Shown here: positions 35,430-44,331 of the stretch, one piece after another | How positions within the stretch are numbered: the first letter of the stretch is position 1 | Layout of the letters: every line of letters starts with the position of its first letter | Source: Chitinispirillaceae bacterium | GTDB lineage: Bacteria; Fibrobacterota; Chitinivibrionia; Chitinivibrionales; Chitinispirillaceae | NCBI GenBank assembly: GCA_016932075.1 | Contig: JAFGDP010000064.1 | Span: forward strand, 1 to 44,332 | DNA: 44,332 bases | Direction of reading: 5' to 3' | The notes under the pieces: model-generated | Databases searched by the model: none | What the model saw: the letters and a program-made list of their open reading frames with translations, nothing else | Told to the model about the DNA's origin: nothing | Position numbers and translations under genes: made by a program

Positions 35430-35642
35430 CTATTGTAAAAACCTCTTGAGCACCCCTTTTTTCTTTGACTTGTCCTGCATCTCAGAGACCATCTGTTTGA
35501 GCTTTTCATTCTCAATTGACCGGTTACGCTTCTCCTCCTCACTCAATAGAAGCCCTCCCGGCAAAGGCGACCGGCATTCAGGACAGATTCCCGAGGTCCG
35601 GGAATAGATCGGTGCTGAACATGCAGGGCATTTTGGGATCAT
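35430..35642 (-). CDS. Small zinc-ribbon protein
   Basis: The 70-residue protein has two CxxC pairs in its first 25 residues (PKCPACSAPIY and GICPECRSP), a classic zinc ribbon. A charged helical tail follows (LLLSEEEKRNRSIENEKLKQMVSEM), possibly a coiled coil, then KKKGVLKRFLQ. ATG 35642 is chosen so that the protein starts just before the ribbon. Function is unknown; such ribbons mediate protein or nucleic-acid contacts. It lies 60 bases upstream of the operon promoter on the same strand. Confidence 0.7.
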   Translation of the reverse strand: MIPKCPACSAPIYSRTSGICPECRSPLPGGLLLSEEEKRNRSIENEKLKQMVSEMQDKSKKKGVLKRFLQ

Positions 35643-35798
35643 TGCGCAAGTTCCATAAGGATTCCACGGCTGATATATAATAGTACCTATGCGGGGAGAA
35701 AATATCAAGGTTGCAGGCAATGGAAGCCAATGGGTTGCCTTGCCCTGATCGTGACACCCTGAGGCTCACGCTGAGTCCGGCGCATCTGTCCGGCCGTT

Positions 35799-37583
35799 TT
35801 ATTGAGCCAGGGTGAAACCTGCCTTTTCGAGCTTGCTGTTTCCATCACGGTCCCTGCCCTGGAACACGGCCAAATAGCAGCCTGCTGATGATTTCCAGCC
35901 AATGGTTTTATTCCGGGCGGCAGCATCCGACAGCCAGGAGGTCGATGCAACGCACCGGCCGCGCATGTCGAAAACCTTCATCATCATATCACCAGTCCAG
36001 CCCGCAGGACATAAAACGGTGAGCCCGGAATGCTGCGGCAGTACGGAAAACGACTCCGGCAGCGGATTGAGCTTACGCTGGTCATAGTCGATCTTCACCG
36101 GGCCGTCGCCGATGGTGAAGGTCATTTCAACGCCAATACGGCTGATATTGCCGATAAACAGGCCTGAGTTTGATCCGTCCCACCAGTGGGCGTCAGGCGC
36201 TGTCTGGTCATTGAACACGGTTTCATACCCTGCATGATACAGGTCGCCGTCGCCTTCTCTGGCATTGTTCTCAAGGTGGAACTGGTTGTCCGCCTGCTCG
36301 ACCGATACCAGGTAGTGCTGTTCGGGCGTCATCTGCTCGTTGTTGTTCGAGCCGCGAGCGTCGACATGCCAGATAATAAGACCCGAGTCCGGCGTCCGGT
36401 TGAGCCGACCTGCCCGGTACCGGCTTTCGATATAGAAAAACTCGTTCGTATTGCTGACGTTCCTGTACACAAAACAGGTATAGGAGTTGGCGACATGGCG
36501 AAACAGCGTACCGGTCGGAGCGTTGGTAATATCGACCGGTTCGTCCCATCCGATGCGCGACCTCAGATAGCCGTTGGGAATGACGCCTCCGGACGACATC
36601 ATATCGTATGAGCCGCATCCGCGTGATTCGCCGCCATAGTCATAAAGGTCTGGCCACCGGCACACCATGTGACCGTTTTCATGCTGAATCGTTCCGGTCG
36701 AAACACCGGTCCCCAAACCGCTCATCTGGTAACGGCTAACCCTGACTCCCTCGGCGGTAGTCACAGCGGTCATTGATCCGGAATGGGGCCAGAGTCCCTT
36801 GGCCCAGCCAGCCGTGCACCTTCCCGCATAGAGAATATTGACCGCTAGTACGGTGTTGTTGGACGCTGTCACCTGGGAAAAATCCACCTGCGGATCAATC
36901 CCAAGGATCGCTTCTCTCGCAAGTTCCCGGGCGCGGCCGCTGGCATCCGGATCGTCGAAATATGCCATGGTATTTGATGCACGGTAGTAGCCAGCGATAA
37001 TATTTGTATAGGTCAGCTTTTCACTCGACACTTCATAGAAAAAGTCCCGCACCGAGGACATAGAACCGCGATAATTTACGAAATTCATCACGCTGTCGAT
37101 CCGTTCCTTGGGGATAGTGGCGACATTGTCTGAAAAATCAATCAAGACCGTCAGGCCGACGATATTGCCGACAACGTCGGAACTGCTCGAGGAGCTGTAC
37201 TCCATGGTTTCAGGGGCCGCTTCCAATTCCGCTTTTTTCGCCAGGGCCATTGCGCGCCGTTTTGCCGGCAGCCGGTCAATGCTTTTTACAAGCGTTGCCG
37301 GCGGTTTGCGGCTCATTCCATTACGATAGATAAGACCCGACGGAACAAGGTCGCCGTCAGACGTCTGCTTGGCATAACAGATCCACCCCTTTGCGTTACG
37401 CACTAGAGTATAGCCGTCAGGGGTCTCGGCGCGCTGGTAATACTCGTCGCCCCATACCTTGACAGAGACAAGCGAGCCGTCGGGCTGTTTGAGTTGCCAG
37501 TCGTCGCCGTTGTGCGGCGCCGCGAACAGGGCCGCCGCAAAGAGCAGACAGGTACCCACGACATATTTGAGATTGTTACGCAT
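35799..37583 (-). CDS. Secreted M6-family metalloprotease
   Basis: The 594-residue protein has a signal peptide (NLKYVVGTCLLFAAALFAA) and an M6-type catalytic region with the zinc site HENGH (301-305), followed by VCRWPDLYDY and GSYDMMSSGG, as in immune-inhibitor-A-like proteases. The propeptide is within residues 22-135. The last 80 or so residues (SFSVLPQHSGLTVLCPAGW, then VFDMRGRCVAS, to the end) form a beta-rich domain like the C-terminal sorting or adhesion tails of FCB-group secreted proteins. It should be exported and degrade external protein. ATG 37583 has GGGAGAGGG just before it. Confidence 0.9.
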   Translation of the reverse strand: MRNNLKYVVGTCLLFAAALFAAPHNGDDWQLKQPDGSLVSVKVWGDEYYQRAETPDGYTLVRNAKGWICYAKQTSDGDLVPSGLIYRNGMSRKPPATLVKSIDRLPAKRRAMALAKKAELEAAPETMEYSSSSSSDVVGNIVGLTVLIDFSDNVATIPKERIDSVMNFVNYRGSMSSVRDFFYEVSSEKLTYTNIIAGYYRASNTMAYFDDPDASGRARELAREAILGIDPQVDFSQVTASNNTVLAVNILYAGRCTAGWAKGLWPHSGSMTAVTTAEGVRVSRYQMSGLGTGVSTGTIQHENGHMVCRWPDLYDYGGESRGCGSYDMMSSGGVIPNGYLRSRIGWDEPVDITNAPTGTLFRHVANSYTCFVYRNVSNTNEFFYIESRYRAGRLNRTPDSGLIIWHVDARGSNNNEQMTPEQHYLVSVEQADNQFHLENNAREGDGDLYHAGYETVFNDQTAPDAHWWDGSNSGLFIGNISRIGVEMTFTIGDGPVKIDYDQRKLNPLPESFSVLPQHSGLTVLCPAGWTGDMMMKVFDMRGRCVASTSWLSDAAARNKTIGWKSSAGCYLAVFQGRDRDGNSKLEKAGFTLAQ

Positions 37584-37786
37584 ACCCTCTCCCTTCCCCG
37601 GGATTTTGTTTTGGGGTGTTATCGTTCATTCCTTGATTGCATCCGCCACTCCGGCTGAAGCGGTTAATCGCCTGGATGGTTGATTGCCGCCTTCTTTTAT
37701 GCGTGCTTCAGGATAAAAACGCCCCAGGTGTCAATAAATAATATAAACCTGATTTGCAGGTATTACCATGCTTTTTATACAGCGTA

Positions 37787-39529
37787 TCAGCCCGCTTTGA
37801 CGAGGCGGTCAATGACATACACCTCGCTGAAAAGCTCGAGGTCCATGGCAGGCGGGCTGGTTCTGGCGTAGGTAATGCCCTTTCTGGAAAGAACCGGAAT
37901 AACCCTGAGCGTCCGTATGCTCCGGCTTTTCTGAATGACCGGCAGCGAAGCGTCGGCGGCAATAATGACGGCCGACTCGTCTGGACGTGACCGTTCCAGT
38001 TCGCTTGTCGAGGGGATAATGGAAGGGTACATATGAACATTGCGGAAAACCTGCAGCAGTGAAGGCATGTCCTGGATCCCCTCCCTGAGCAGGACGATCT
38101 CCTCCTTTTTCCCGGCAGCCTTGCCGGTCTCCTCCTGCCCGTACTGGGGAAACGTGATCGCCACCTGGACGCCGTGCGCACTGTTGCCGAGATCGTTCTT
38201 CGTGTATGCGGAGATGTGTCCGCCGTGGCTCTCAACCACCGCCCTGCTGATCGACATGCCGAGGCCCGTGCCCTGCTGTCCCTTCTTCGTCGTGTAAAAC
38301 GCCTTGAAAATCTCGCTGATCTGGTCTGCCGGGCACCCGGTGCCGTTGTCGGTGATCGCGATCAGGAGCACGGACCCGGTCGACCGCACGGCAATGTCAA
38401 CGGCGGTCGCCTCCGCCTCAAAGGAGTTTTTCAGAATGTTGACGAACACGTGCTCGAGCTTGCCCCATTCCCCGTGAATGGTATGCCGGTCGTCGTCGCT
38501 CCGGATGGTGATCGACTGTTTTCGCTCAGGGAAATAGCTGGCGATGCACTGTCGCAGCAGGGGTACGACGGTCAGCATCTCCTTTTCCTTGATGATGCGG
38601 GCCCGCGAGAGCTGCAGGATATCCATGCTGAAGCTCTGCAGCTCCTGTACCGTGCGCTTGATGATGTCGATCTCCTGTTTTCCCTCGTCAGACAGGCTTT
38701 CACTGATCTGGAGAAGTTCAACGGAACCGAATATCCGGCACAGATAGTTTTTTATCTCATGGTTGATGATCGAGGCCGACTCGCCGATCTGGCGCAGCGT
38801 GCTTGCCTCCTCCATCTCCCTGAGCGCGGTCCCAAGCTGTTCATACGCCTTTCGGCGGTCGTTTACCAGCATGAGCAGCCGCTCGGTGAAGATCAGGAAC
38901 GTCATGAGGCCAAAGGCGAAAATACCCAGGATGAAAAAGCTGTGAAAAAAGACCGCAAACGACTGGTTGGTCGCTTTTACCATGAGATCGATGAGACCGA
39001 ACGAGCAGAGCAACGAGAAACCGATCAAATGATAAAAAAGAATCCGCCGTTCGTTGCCGATGGTACCCTTGAGCCTCGCCGCAATCAAAAAGATGACGAA
39101 GCATCCGGTTGCCGCGAAACAGGGCAGAAACAGAAAGTGATAGAGCGGGCCGCGGACGATCGCGCCGTCCGCGGCCCGCAGCGAGGCGTCCGAAAACAGC
39201 ACCACGGAAAAAAAGACGACGAACACGTTGACGACAAGATGCAGGTAGGTTGTCCTGGACTTGAGGAAGTTTTTCAGATACCAGAGCACGAGCGGCAGGA
39301 GCAGGACGGTCAGGATATGCTGCACGCGGATCCAGAGCAGTGTCTCGCCGGCGGCGTGCGAACGCGGCAGGACCCAGATGTCGATGGCCGGAATCAGCCC
39401 GAATAGAACGAGTGCGATTCCAAAAAAAAGGAACACGCGGTCCAGTTTCACATAGCTTTCTACAACGATATAGAACATGCCGCCGATGATCAGAAGCGAA
39501 AGGAGGAGCTGCAAGGTGAAATCAATCAT
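37787..39529 (-). CDS. Membrane histidine kinase with degenerate C-terminal domain
   Basis: The 580-residue protein has an N-terminal membrane region of about seven helices (residues 1-222), then a dimerisation domain with SIINHEIKNYLCRI (His257) and an ATPase domain: LEHVFVNILKNSFEA (N box), ITDNGTGCP (Asp394), FKAFYTTKKGQQGTGLGMSISRAVVESHGG. The final 105 residues (IVLLREGIQDMPSLLQVF to the end) have a receiver-like alternation of strands and helices but no clear phosphoacceptor Asp pattern. The signal is unknown. The gene diverges from the ADP-ribosylglycohydrolase unit with about 240 bases between. No ribosome site is obvious before ATG 39529. Confidence 0.88.
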   Translation of the reverse strand: MIDFTLQLLLSLLIIGGMFYIVVESYVKLDRVFLFFGIALVLFGLIPAIDIWVLPRSHAAGETLLWIRVQHILTVLLLPLVLWYLKNFLKSRTTYLHLVVNVFVVFFSVVLFSDASLRAADGAIVRGPLYHFLFLPCFAATGCFVIFLIAARLKGTIGNERRILFYHLIGFSLLCSFGLIDLMVKATNQSFAVFFHSFFILGIFAFGLMTFLIFTERLLMLVNDRRKAYEQLGTALREMEEASTLRQIGESASIINHEIKNYLCRIFGSVELLQISESLSDEGKQEIDIIKRTVQELQSFSMDILQLSRARIIKEKEMLTVVPLLRQCIASYFPERKQSITIRSDDDRHTIHGEWGKLEHVFVNILKNSFEAEATAVDIAVRSTGSVLLIAITDNGTGCPADQISEIFKAFYTTKKGQQGTGLGMSISRAVVESHGGHISAYTKNDLGNSAHGVQVAITFPQYGQEETGKAAGKKEEIVLLREGIQDMPSLLQVFRNVHMYPSIIPSTSELERSRPDESAVIIAADASLPVIQKSRSIRTLRVIPVLSRKGITYARTSPPAMDLELFSEVYVIDRLVKAG

Positions 39530-39715
39530 AGTGCGCCGTCGTTTTGGTACCGCATGCGGAACCGTCGCTCGTTGGAATGGGGCTGACGTTCGTGTATTGT
39601 TATTTTAAATCAACGGGCAAACAAATTCAATCATGGCAATAAAATGGCACCATCGCCCGCCCATCAACCGGTTCGGTACGCACCCGTCTCCGGCATGTAT
39701 TTTTCTTCTATTGTG

Positions 39716-39743
39716 TTGCATATTTTTTCCGATGGCATATAAT
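39716..39743 (+). promoter_or_regulatory. Sigma70-type promoter of the ADP-ribosylglycohydrolase unit
   Basis: TTGCAT at 39716-39721 and a consensus TATAAT at 39738-39743 are 16 bases apart. Transcription would start near 39750, leaving a short leader with AGGA before ATG 39769. It would express the three plus-strand genes that follow. The rest of the 39530-39715 stretch shows no obvious operator. Confidence 0.7.
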
Positions 39744-39768
39744 TTCTGAATAGGATACCCGTTACGCT

Positions 39769-40743
39769 ATGGATTTTACTGCACAGGTAAAAGCGTCCCT
39801 TTATGCCGGTATCATCGGTGATGCGCTCGGCGTTCCCGTGGAATCGCTTTCCCGCAAGGAGCTGTCATTGCGCGCCGTAAAGAACATGCTCGGGTACGGC
39901 CGGTACAACCTTCCCGCAGGCACCTGGTCCGACGACACCTCCATGATCCTGTGCACCATGGACGTGCTGTGCAACGGCTATGATCTCGATACCATGGCCG
40001 CCACATTCAGGGAATGGCTCTTTAAAGGCGAATGGACGCCGTACGGATACGCATTCGACGTGGGCCTGACCACCTATATGGCCCTGGATGCGCTCTCACA
40101 CGACGTCACGGCCCGCGATTCGGGCAGGACCACCGAAGACGACAACGGCAACGGTTCCCTGATGCGCATGCTGCCTGCCGCGCTCTGGTTTCACGGGCAG
40201 GATACTGAAACGTATCTGACGCGCATCCATGAGCTGTCGGCCATCACCCACGCACACCCGCGCTCGCTTGTCGGGTGCGGCATCTATGCGATGCTGGTCC
40301 GCGAATTGCTGACAAACAACGACAAGAGCGCCGCGGTCAGGACCGCTGCCCGGAATGCGTACTCGTTTTACCGCGAGCGTGATGCGTTCAAAGGCGAACT
40401 CAACCATTTTTCACGGATTTTTTCGGGCACGGTGCCTTCGCTTGATGAGTCGGCGATCAACTCGTCCGGATACATCGTGGACACGCTTGAGGCGAGTATC
40501 TGGTGCCTCCTGCGCTACGACGACACCAAATCGATCATTATCGCTGCGGTAAACCTCGGTATCGACACCGACACCACCGGTTCAATCGCCGGGGGCCTGG
40601 CCGGACTCGTCTATGGCTTGGGCAGCATTCCGGACGAATGGCTGCATACCCTGGCGCGCAAAAGGGATATCGATACCCTGGTGGAGCGTTTTTCATCAAA
40701 GATCCCGTCCGCCGGAAACACCGGCCGGCAACCTAATGATTGA
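39769..40743 (+). CDS. ADP-ribosylglycohydrolase family protein
   Basis: The 324-residue protein begins KASLYAGIIGDALGVPVE, has WSDDTSMILC with the paired Asp of the metal site, ITHAHPRSLVGCGIYA, and near the end NLGIDTDTTGSIAGGLAGLVYGL, the second metal-binding DxDT motif. These are the features of DraG-type hydrolases, which remove ADP-ribose from proteins or small molecules using two Mg or Mn ions. All metal ligands I can place are present, so it should be active. The substrate is not known. It is first in a unit with a PfkB-like protein and a glycosyltransferase. Confidence 0.93.
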   Translation: MDFTAQVKASLYAGIIGDALGVPVESLSRKELSLRAVKNMLGYGRYNLPAGTWSDDTSMILCTMDVLCNGYDLDTMAATFREWLFKGEWTPYGYAFDVGLTTYMALDALSHDVTARDSGRTTEDDNGNGSLMRMLPAALWFHGQDTETYLTRIHELSAITHAHPRSLVGCGIYAMLVRELLTNNDKSAAVRTAARNAYSFYRERDAFKGELNHFSRIFSGTVPSLDESAINSSGYIVDTLEASIWCLLRYDDTKSIIIAAVNLGIDTDTTGSIAGGLAGLVYGLGSIPDEWLHTLARKRDIDTLVERFSSKIPSAGNTGRQPND

Positions 40744-40767
40744 CACTTGCAAGGAAAAACCGAGCCT

Positions 40768-41706
40768 ATGAAACCAACGCACGTACGCGACTATGACCTG
40801 CTCGTCATCGGCGAGTGCTTCGTCGAATTCGGGTGTGACGGCGATGTCTGCCTCTGCGATTCCTATGAAAAGGACATCGGCGGGGCCGACCTGGTGGTGG
40901 CGGCAACAGCGGCCCGACTTGGATCGGGCGTTTCTCTCATCTCGGCGATCGGTCGCGATCCGTTCCACACCCTGATCAGGGAACGGCTGCTTGCCCAGGG
41001 GATCAACATCGACCACGTCATCACCAGCCACGGTTACAATGGCATCTATTTTACCAGCTCCCGGTTCCCGGAACAACGGGAATACCTGGTCCACCGGCCG
41101 GGCAATGTCGCCGAATCGATTACCCCGGCGCTCATCTATGACGATCTGATCGACAATTGCAAGATCGTCTACGCGTCGAGCGAACTGCAGTCGGTGTCAC
41201 GCTCCTCGCGACACGCCATTTTCAAGGCGTTCAATCTCGCGCACAGCAACAAAACAATGGTGGCGTATGAACCCAATCTGCGGCTGCAGCGGTGGTCCAT
41301 GGACGACGCCAAAGAGGGGCTCTGGAGCGTGCTGCCGCTCATCGACGTCATTTTCCCGTCGGCACCCGACGAGTCAAAGGCGCTGTTCGGGTACGAACGT
41401 CCTACCGATGTTATCGGCTTTCTCTGGGACAGAGGGGTATCAATGGTAGTGGTAAAGACCGGGGCAAACGGCTGTATCGTGGGTTATGACGGCAAGATCG
41501 AGGAGTTCCCTCAGGCGGTATCAACCGAACAGGTGACCTCGGTGACGCTTATCGGCAGCGCCTTTGCCGGCGGGTTCCTGCACTCGGTCGCCCGCGGACA
41601 TGATCCTTTTACCGCCGCCGGTTTTGCCAATTCCGTCGCGCTGTTCAAGGGCATAAAGGGGCGCGGCATCAGCGCACTTCCGACGGCCGCAGACCTGAAA
41701 CCATGA
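40768..41706 (+). CDS. PfkB-family sugar-kinase-like protein lacking the catalytic Asp
   Basis: The 312-residue protein has the PfkB outline: DLLVIGECFVEFGCDG, GGADLVVAATAARLGSGVSLISAIGRDPF, AYEPNLRLQRWS, DVIFPSAPDESKALFG and VVVKTGANGCIVG. The C-terminal catalytic motif normally reads TGAGD followed by AFAGGF; here it is VTLIGSAFAGGF, so the catalytic Asp is Ser and the Gly-rich anion hole is altered. It may bind but not phosphorylate a nucleoside or sugar. ATG 40768 is preferred (AAGGA upstream), with TTG 40747 as an alternative. Its stop overlaps the next gene (ATGA). A sensor or partner role for the neighbouring ADP-ribose hydrolase is a guess. Confidence 0.85.
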   Translation: MKPTHVRDYDLLVIGECFVEFGCDGDVCLCDSYEKDIGGADLVVAATAARLGSGVSLISAIGRDPFHTLIRERLLAQGINIDHVITSHGYNGIYFTSSRFPEQREYLVHRPGNVAESITPALIYDDLIDNCKIVYASSELQSVSRSSRHAIFKAFNLAHSNKTMVAYEPNLRLQRWSMDDAKEGLWSVLPLIDVIFPSAPDESKALFGYERPTDVIGFLWDRGVSMVVVKTGANGCIVGYDGKIEEFPQAVSTEQVTSVTLIGSAFAGGFLHSVARGHDPFTAAGFANSVALFKGIKGRGISALPTAADLKP

Positions 41707-42701
41707 GCGGGCAACGCTGGTTCATCGCCCTGTCGCCGGACGGTGCGGCCCGTTCGGTAAGCATGCATATCGCGCGGGCGTTTTCTCTGGATCTGCAAGA
41801 GCGGTGCAAGACCTTCGATACCTTCACGTACCGCCAGGCCTTTTCCACGATGCTGGTGCAGCATGACGACAATTGTATCGCCGACCTCCTCAACCAGTCG
41901 CTTATCGTTTCATGCCTTGATTTTAAAGCAACGCACCTCCTCGTCACCGCGCTCGCGCCGGTGACGCTGTTTACCCTGAACCTTGTCCGCGCCTACGGGA
42001 TCACGACGGTCCATTGGTTGTACGAAGATTTCCGGCGTGCGCGATACTGGAACGACGTACTATCGGGATACGACCATTTTTGCGCGATCCAGCACGGCCC
42101 CTTGGAGGTCCTCTGCAAACAGCACGGTCGGCGGTTCCATTTTTTCCCCACTGCCTGCTGCGGCGCGGAGTTGCACACCGCTCCGGGCGTGAGGACGACC
42201 GACATCACGTTTATCGGCATACCGAGCGTATACCGGATCGCGGTCCTGGAAAAACTCGCGGCAACGGGACGCTCGCTCCTGATCGCCGGGTCCGGATGGA
42301 AAAACTACCGCGGCCCCCTTGAACCATCAATCGTCAAAAGCGAATGGGTCGACACGGCAGCGGCCTATGATCTTTTACAGAAGGCAAAAATCGGGATCAA
42401 TCTATCGGTCGAGGAGCCTTTGGAACCCGAACATGCGCACGTGAGTCCGCGCGTCTATGATGTGCTTGCGGCCGGATGCGTGCTCGTCACCGAACAGGTC
42501 CCGCTGCTTGCCGAATTCCTGCCTGACTGCACCTGCCACACGTTCGACGGTATCGACCGTGTATGCGAAACGGTGAACGCGGTTCTGGCCGGGTATGACA
42601 CCCTCGGATCACGCATCGACGCCAACAGGAAAACGGTGCTGAGCAATCATACGTACCGGAAACGGCGCGAACAGCTTGCCGCTCTTGTCGGCGGCGGCTG
42701 A
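41703..42701 (+). CDS. CgeB-like glycosyltransferase
   Basis: The 332-residue protein has a GT-B-like layout: an N-terminal half with VHWLYEDFRRARYWNDVL and a C-terminal donor-binding half with DITFIGIPSVYRIAVLEKLA, IAGSGWKNY, KIGINLSVEE and HVSPRVYDVLAAGCVLVTEQVPLLAEFLPD. The last motif matches the CgeB/spore-maturation type of glycosyltransferase. The acceptor is unknown. It overlaps the PfkB-like gene by four bases, so its product is made with it. An ADP-sugar or ADP-ribose donor would fit the neighbours but is unsupported. Confidence 0.8.
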   Translation: MSGQRWFIALSPDGAARSVSMHIARAFSLDLQERCKTFDTFTYRQAFSTMLVQHDDNCIADLLNQSLIVSCLDFKATHLLVTALAPVTLFTLNLVRAYGITTVHWLYEDFRRARYWNDVLSGYDHFCAIQHGPLEVLCKQHGRRFHFFPTACCGAELHTAPGVRTTDITFIGIPSVYRIAVLEKLAATGRSLLIAGSGWKNYRGPLEPSIVKSEWVDTAAAYDLLQKAKIGINLSVEEPLEPEHAHVSPRVYDVLAAGCVLVTEQVPLLAEFLPDCTCHTFDGIDRVCETVNAVLAGYDTLGSRIDANRKTVLSNHTYRKRREQLAALVGGG

Positions 42702-42733
42702 TGCCGCGAGCACGGCATAAAAAAAGCCTCATT

Positions 42734-42756
42734 TCCGCCCGGCCCGCGGGGGCGGA
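42734..42756. terminator. Bidirectional terminator-like hairpin
   Basis: TCCGCCC (42734-42740) pairs with GGGCGGA (42750-42756) around a G/C-rich loop. On the minus strand it follows the TPR/TonB-like stop directly, with a run of seven T about eight bases further (42720-42726). On the plus strand it is followed by TTATTCTTCTT. It separates the two convergent genes. Confidence 0.6.
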
Positions 42757-44331
42757 TTATTCTTCTTCGTAGAATTCAAACGGGTATTTTATGTCCAGCC
42801 TCCCGACCGAATCCGGCACGGCCCGGAATTTCCACGAGCAAATCCTGTCGGTTATCGACTCTTCAAATGTCTGGTCACCCATAGTGGACTGCAGGACTCT
42901 GGCGGTCGCCACCCTTCCATCCGGCTGGATTGAAATCTGCACCAGCATCTTGCCGGACAGCTTTATCCCGCTGCGCAGCCGCTTGTTATAGATGTATTTA
43001 AGCTCGTTTGCATAGCCGTCGATCGCCTCCTTGAGAACGCTCGGCCGCCGGTACGGATTCTGCATCACGGCCTGCCACCGCTCCAGCGCCTTCATTTCCG
43101 CCTTTCCGACGGCACCCTTTTCGATGAGCGTCGTGCGTATGCTGTCGAGTTTTTTCTGCTGTTCCGCGGCGCTTTTTTCGCCGGTCAGATCCAGGTCGCC
43201 GATGTTGAGAATCGCGTTGAGCAGGCTGTCGCGTATTGGCTGCTGCTGCGCGCTGCCGTCGTCCCTCATGAGTTCCTTGCGCAGCGAACTCTGCGACACC
43301 AGCTGGGCATACTGCTGCACGTTATCAAAAAATTTCTGGTCCTGATACGCATCCAGCTGGCGCTTTGCCTCTTGGGTGATGTTTTTCTGCTGTTCGTAAA
43401 ACGAGCCGATCATGAGCAGCCGGCGGTTTGCCTTCTTCGCCCACTGTTTTGTTTTGTCAATCTTAATGACCGTGCGGTACTCGTCAACCGCCTCCTCGGT
43501 TTCGCCCAGCTCCTCGTGGGAACGCCCCTTGAAATAGCGGGCTTCACTGGATTCCGCCACCGGCACGTCGCGTTCCAGGAACAGCGAGTAATTCCTGATT
43601 GCGTTGCGAAAATCCATCACCAGGTAAAACTGGCGCGCCTTTTCAAGTTCCGGCATCTTTTTTTGTTCCAGCTGCGTCCTGCTGCGTTCCATCGATTGGA
43701 TGAAATCAAGGAGCTTCCAGGCAAGTACGCCGGCGTCCGTATTCGGATACAGGCTGATCACCTGCTCGTAAATCAATTTGGCGTCCCCGTAGTTGCCCAG
43801 CATCGAAATACAGAAGGCCTTATGCACCATGACTGCCGATTTTATTTCCGGAACCACGCCCCCGGTCTTAAGCACATCCTCGTAAATTTTGAGCGCCTCG
43901 TGATATTTTCTGTTGCGCTCCCAGAAATACCCTATTTCAAGCACGCTGTAAATCTTGTCGTCTTCCGTGGGTTGAATGATCGGCTTCCCTAAAAGCAGCC
44001 TGATCCCGTTTACCACGTATTGTATGGGTACCAGATAGAGACGATAATTGAGGGTATGCCTTCTGTTTTTATCGTCCTCCCGGGAGGTCAAAGCCTGGAT
44101 GCGCGCCTCCAGCTGGAAATTCGACATATTGTCCTCGCCCTCGGTCATCCGGCGTTTGATGAGTTCGTATTTCGCGACGATCCCCAGGGTGTTCGACGCA
44201 TCCTCCTGGGAGCTGATGGCGCCAAGCAGGTATCTGATCTCCTCAAACCTGATATCGACCAGGCCGAAATTGTACAGCACAATAAGGCTGAGGAAAAAAA
44301 CGACCAGAAATGTATGGAAAAACGTTTTCAT
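42757..44331 (-). CDS. TPR protein with C-terminal TonB/AgmX-like domain
   Basis: The 524-residue protein starts at an ATG on the window edge (44331) with a membrane segment (TFLVVFFLSLIVLYNFGLV). Helical repeats fill residues 90-310; AVDEYRTVIKIDKTKQWAKKANRRL and HEALKIYEDVLKTGGVVPE have TPR character. The end (KYIYNKRLRSGIKLSGKMLVQISIQPDGRVATARVLQST, then WKFRAVPDSVGRLDIKYPFEFYEE) is the same type of domain as in the AgmX/TonB-like protein at 31188. I infer a periplasmic, membrane-anchored scaffold tied to the ExbB/ExbD systems. Any upstream partner genes lie outside the window. The start looks natural but cannot be fully confirmed. Confidence 0.8.
   Translation of the reverse strand: MKTFFHTFLVVFFLSLIVLYNFGLVDIRFEEIRYLLGAISSQEDASNTLGIVAKYELIKRRMTEGEDNMSNFQLEARIQALTSREDDKNRRHTLNYRLYLVPIQYVVNGIRLLLGKPIIQPTEDDKIYSVLEIGYFWERNRKYHEALKIYEDVLKTGGVVPEIKSAVMVHKAFCISMLGNYGDAKLIYEQVISLYPNTDAGVLAWKLLDFIQSMERSRTQLEQKKMPELEKARQFYLVMDFRNAIRNYSLFLERDVPVAESSEARYFKGRSHEELGETEEAVDEYRTVIKIDKTKQWAKKANRRLLMIGSFYEQQKNITQEAKRQLDAYQDQKFFDNVQQYAQLVSQSSLRKELMRDDGSAQQQPIRDSLLNAILNIGDLDLTGEKSAAEQQKKLDSIRTTLIEKGAVGKAEMKALERWQAVMQNPYRRPSVLKEAIDGYANELKYIYNKRLRSGIKLSGKMLVQISIQPDGRVATARVLQSTMGDQTFEESITDRICSWKFRAVPDSVGRLDIKYPFEFYEEE

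Noticed and set aside
38174..39406. 410-codon open frame on the plus strand
   Set aside because: It lies opposite the histidine kinase and has no recognisable domain or start signal.
42702..42719. Hairpin ATGCCG/CGGCAT after the glycosyltransferase gene as its terminator
   Set aside because: On the plus strand it is followed by a run of A, not T; the hairpin at 42734-42756 is the better candidate.
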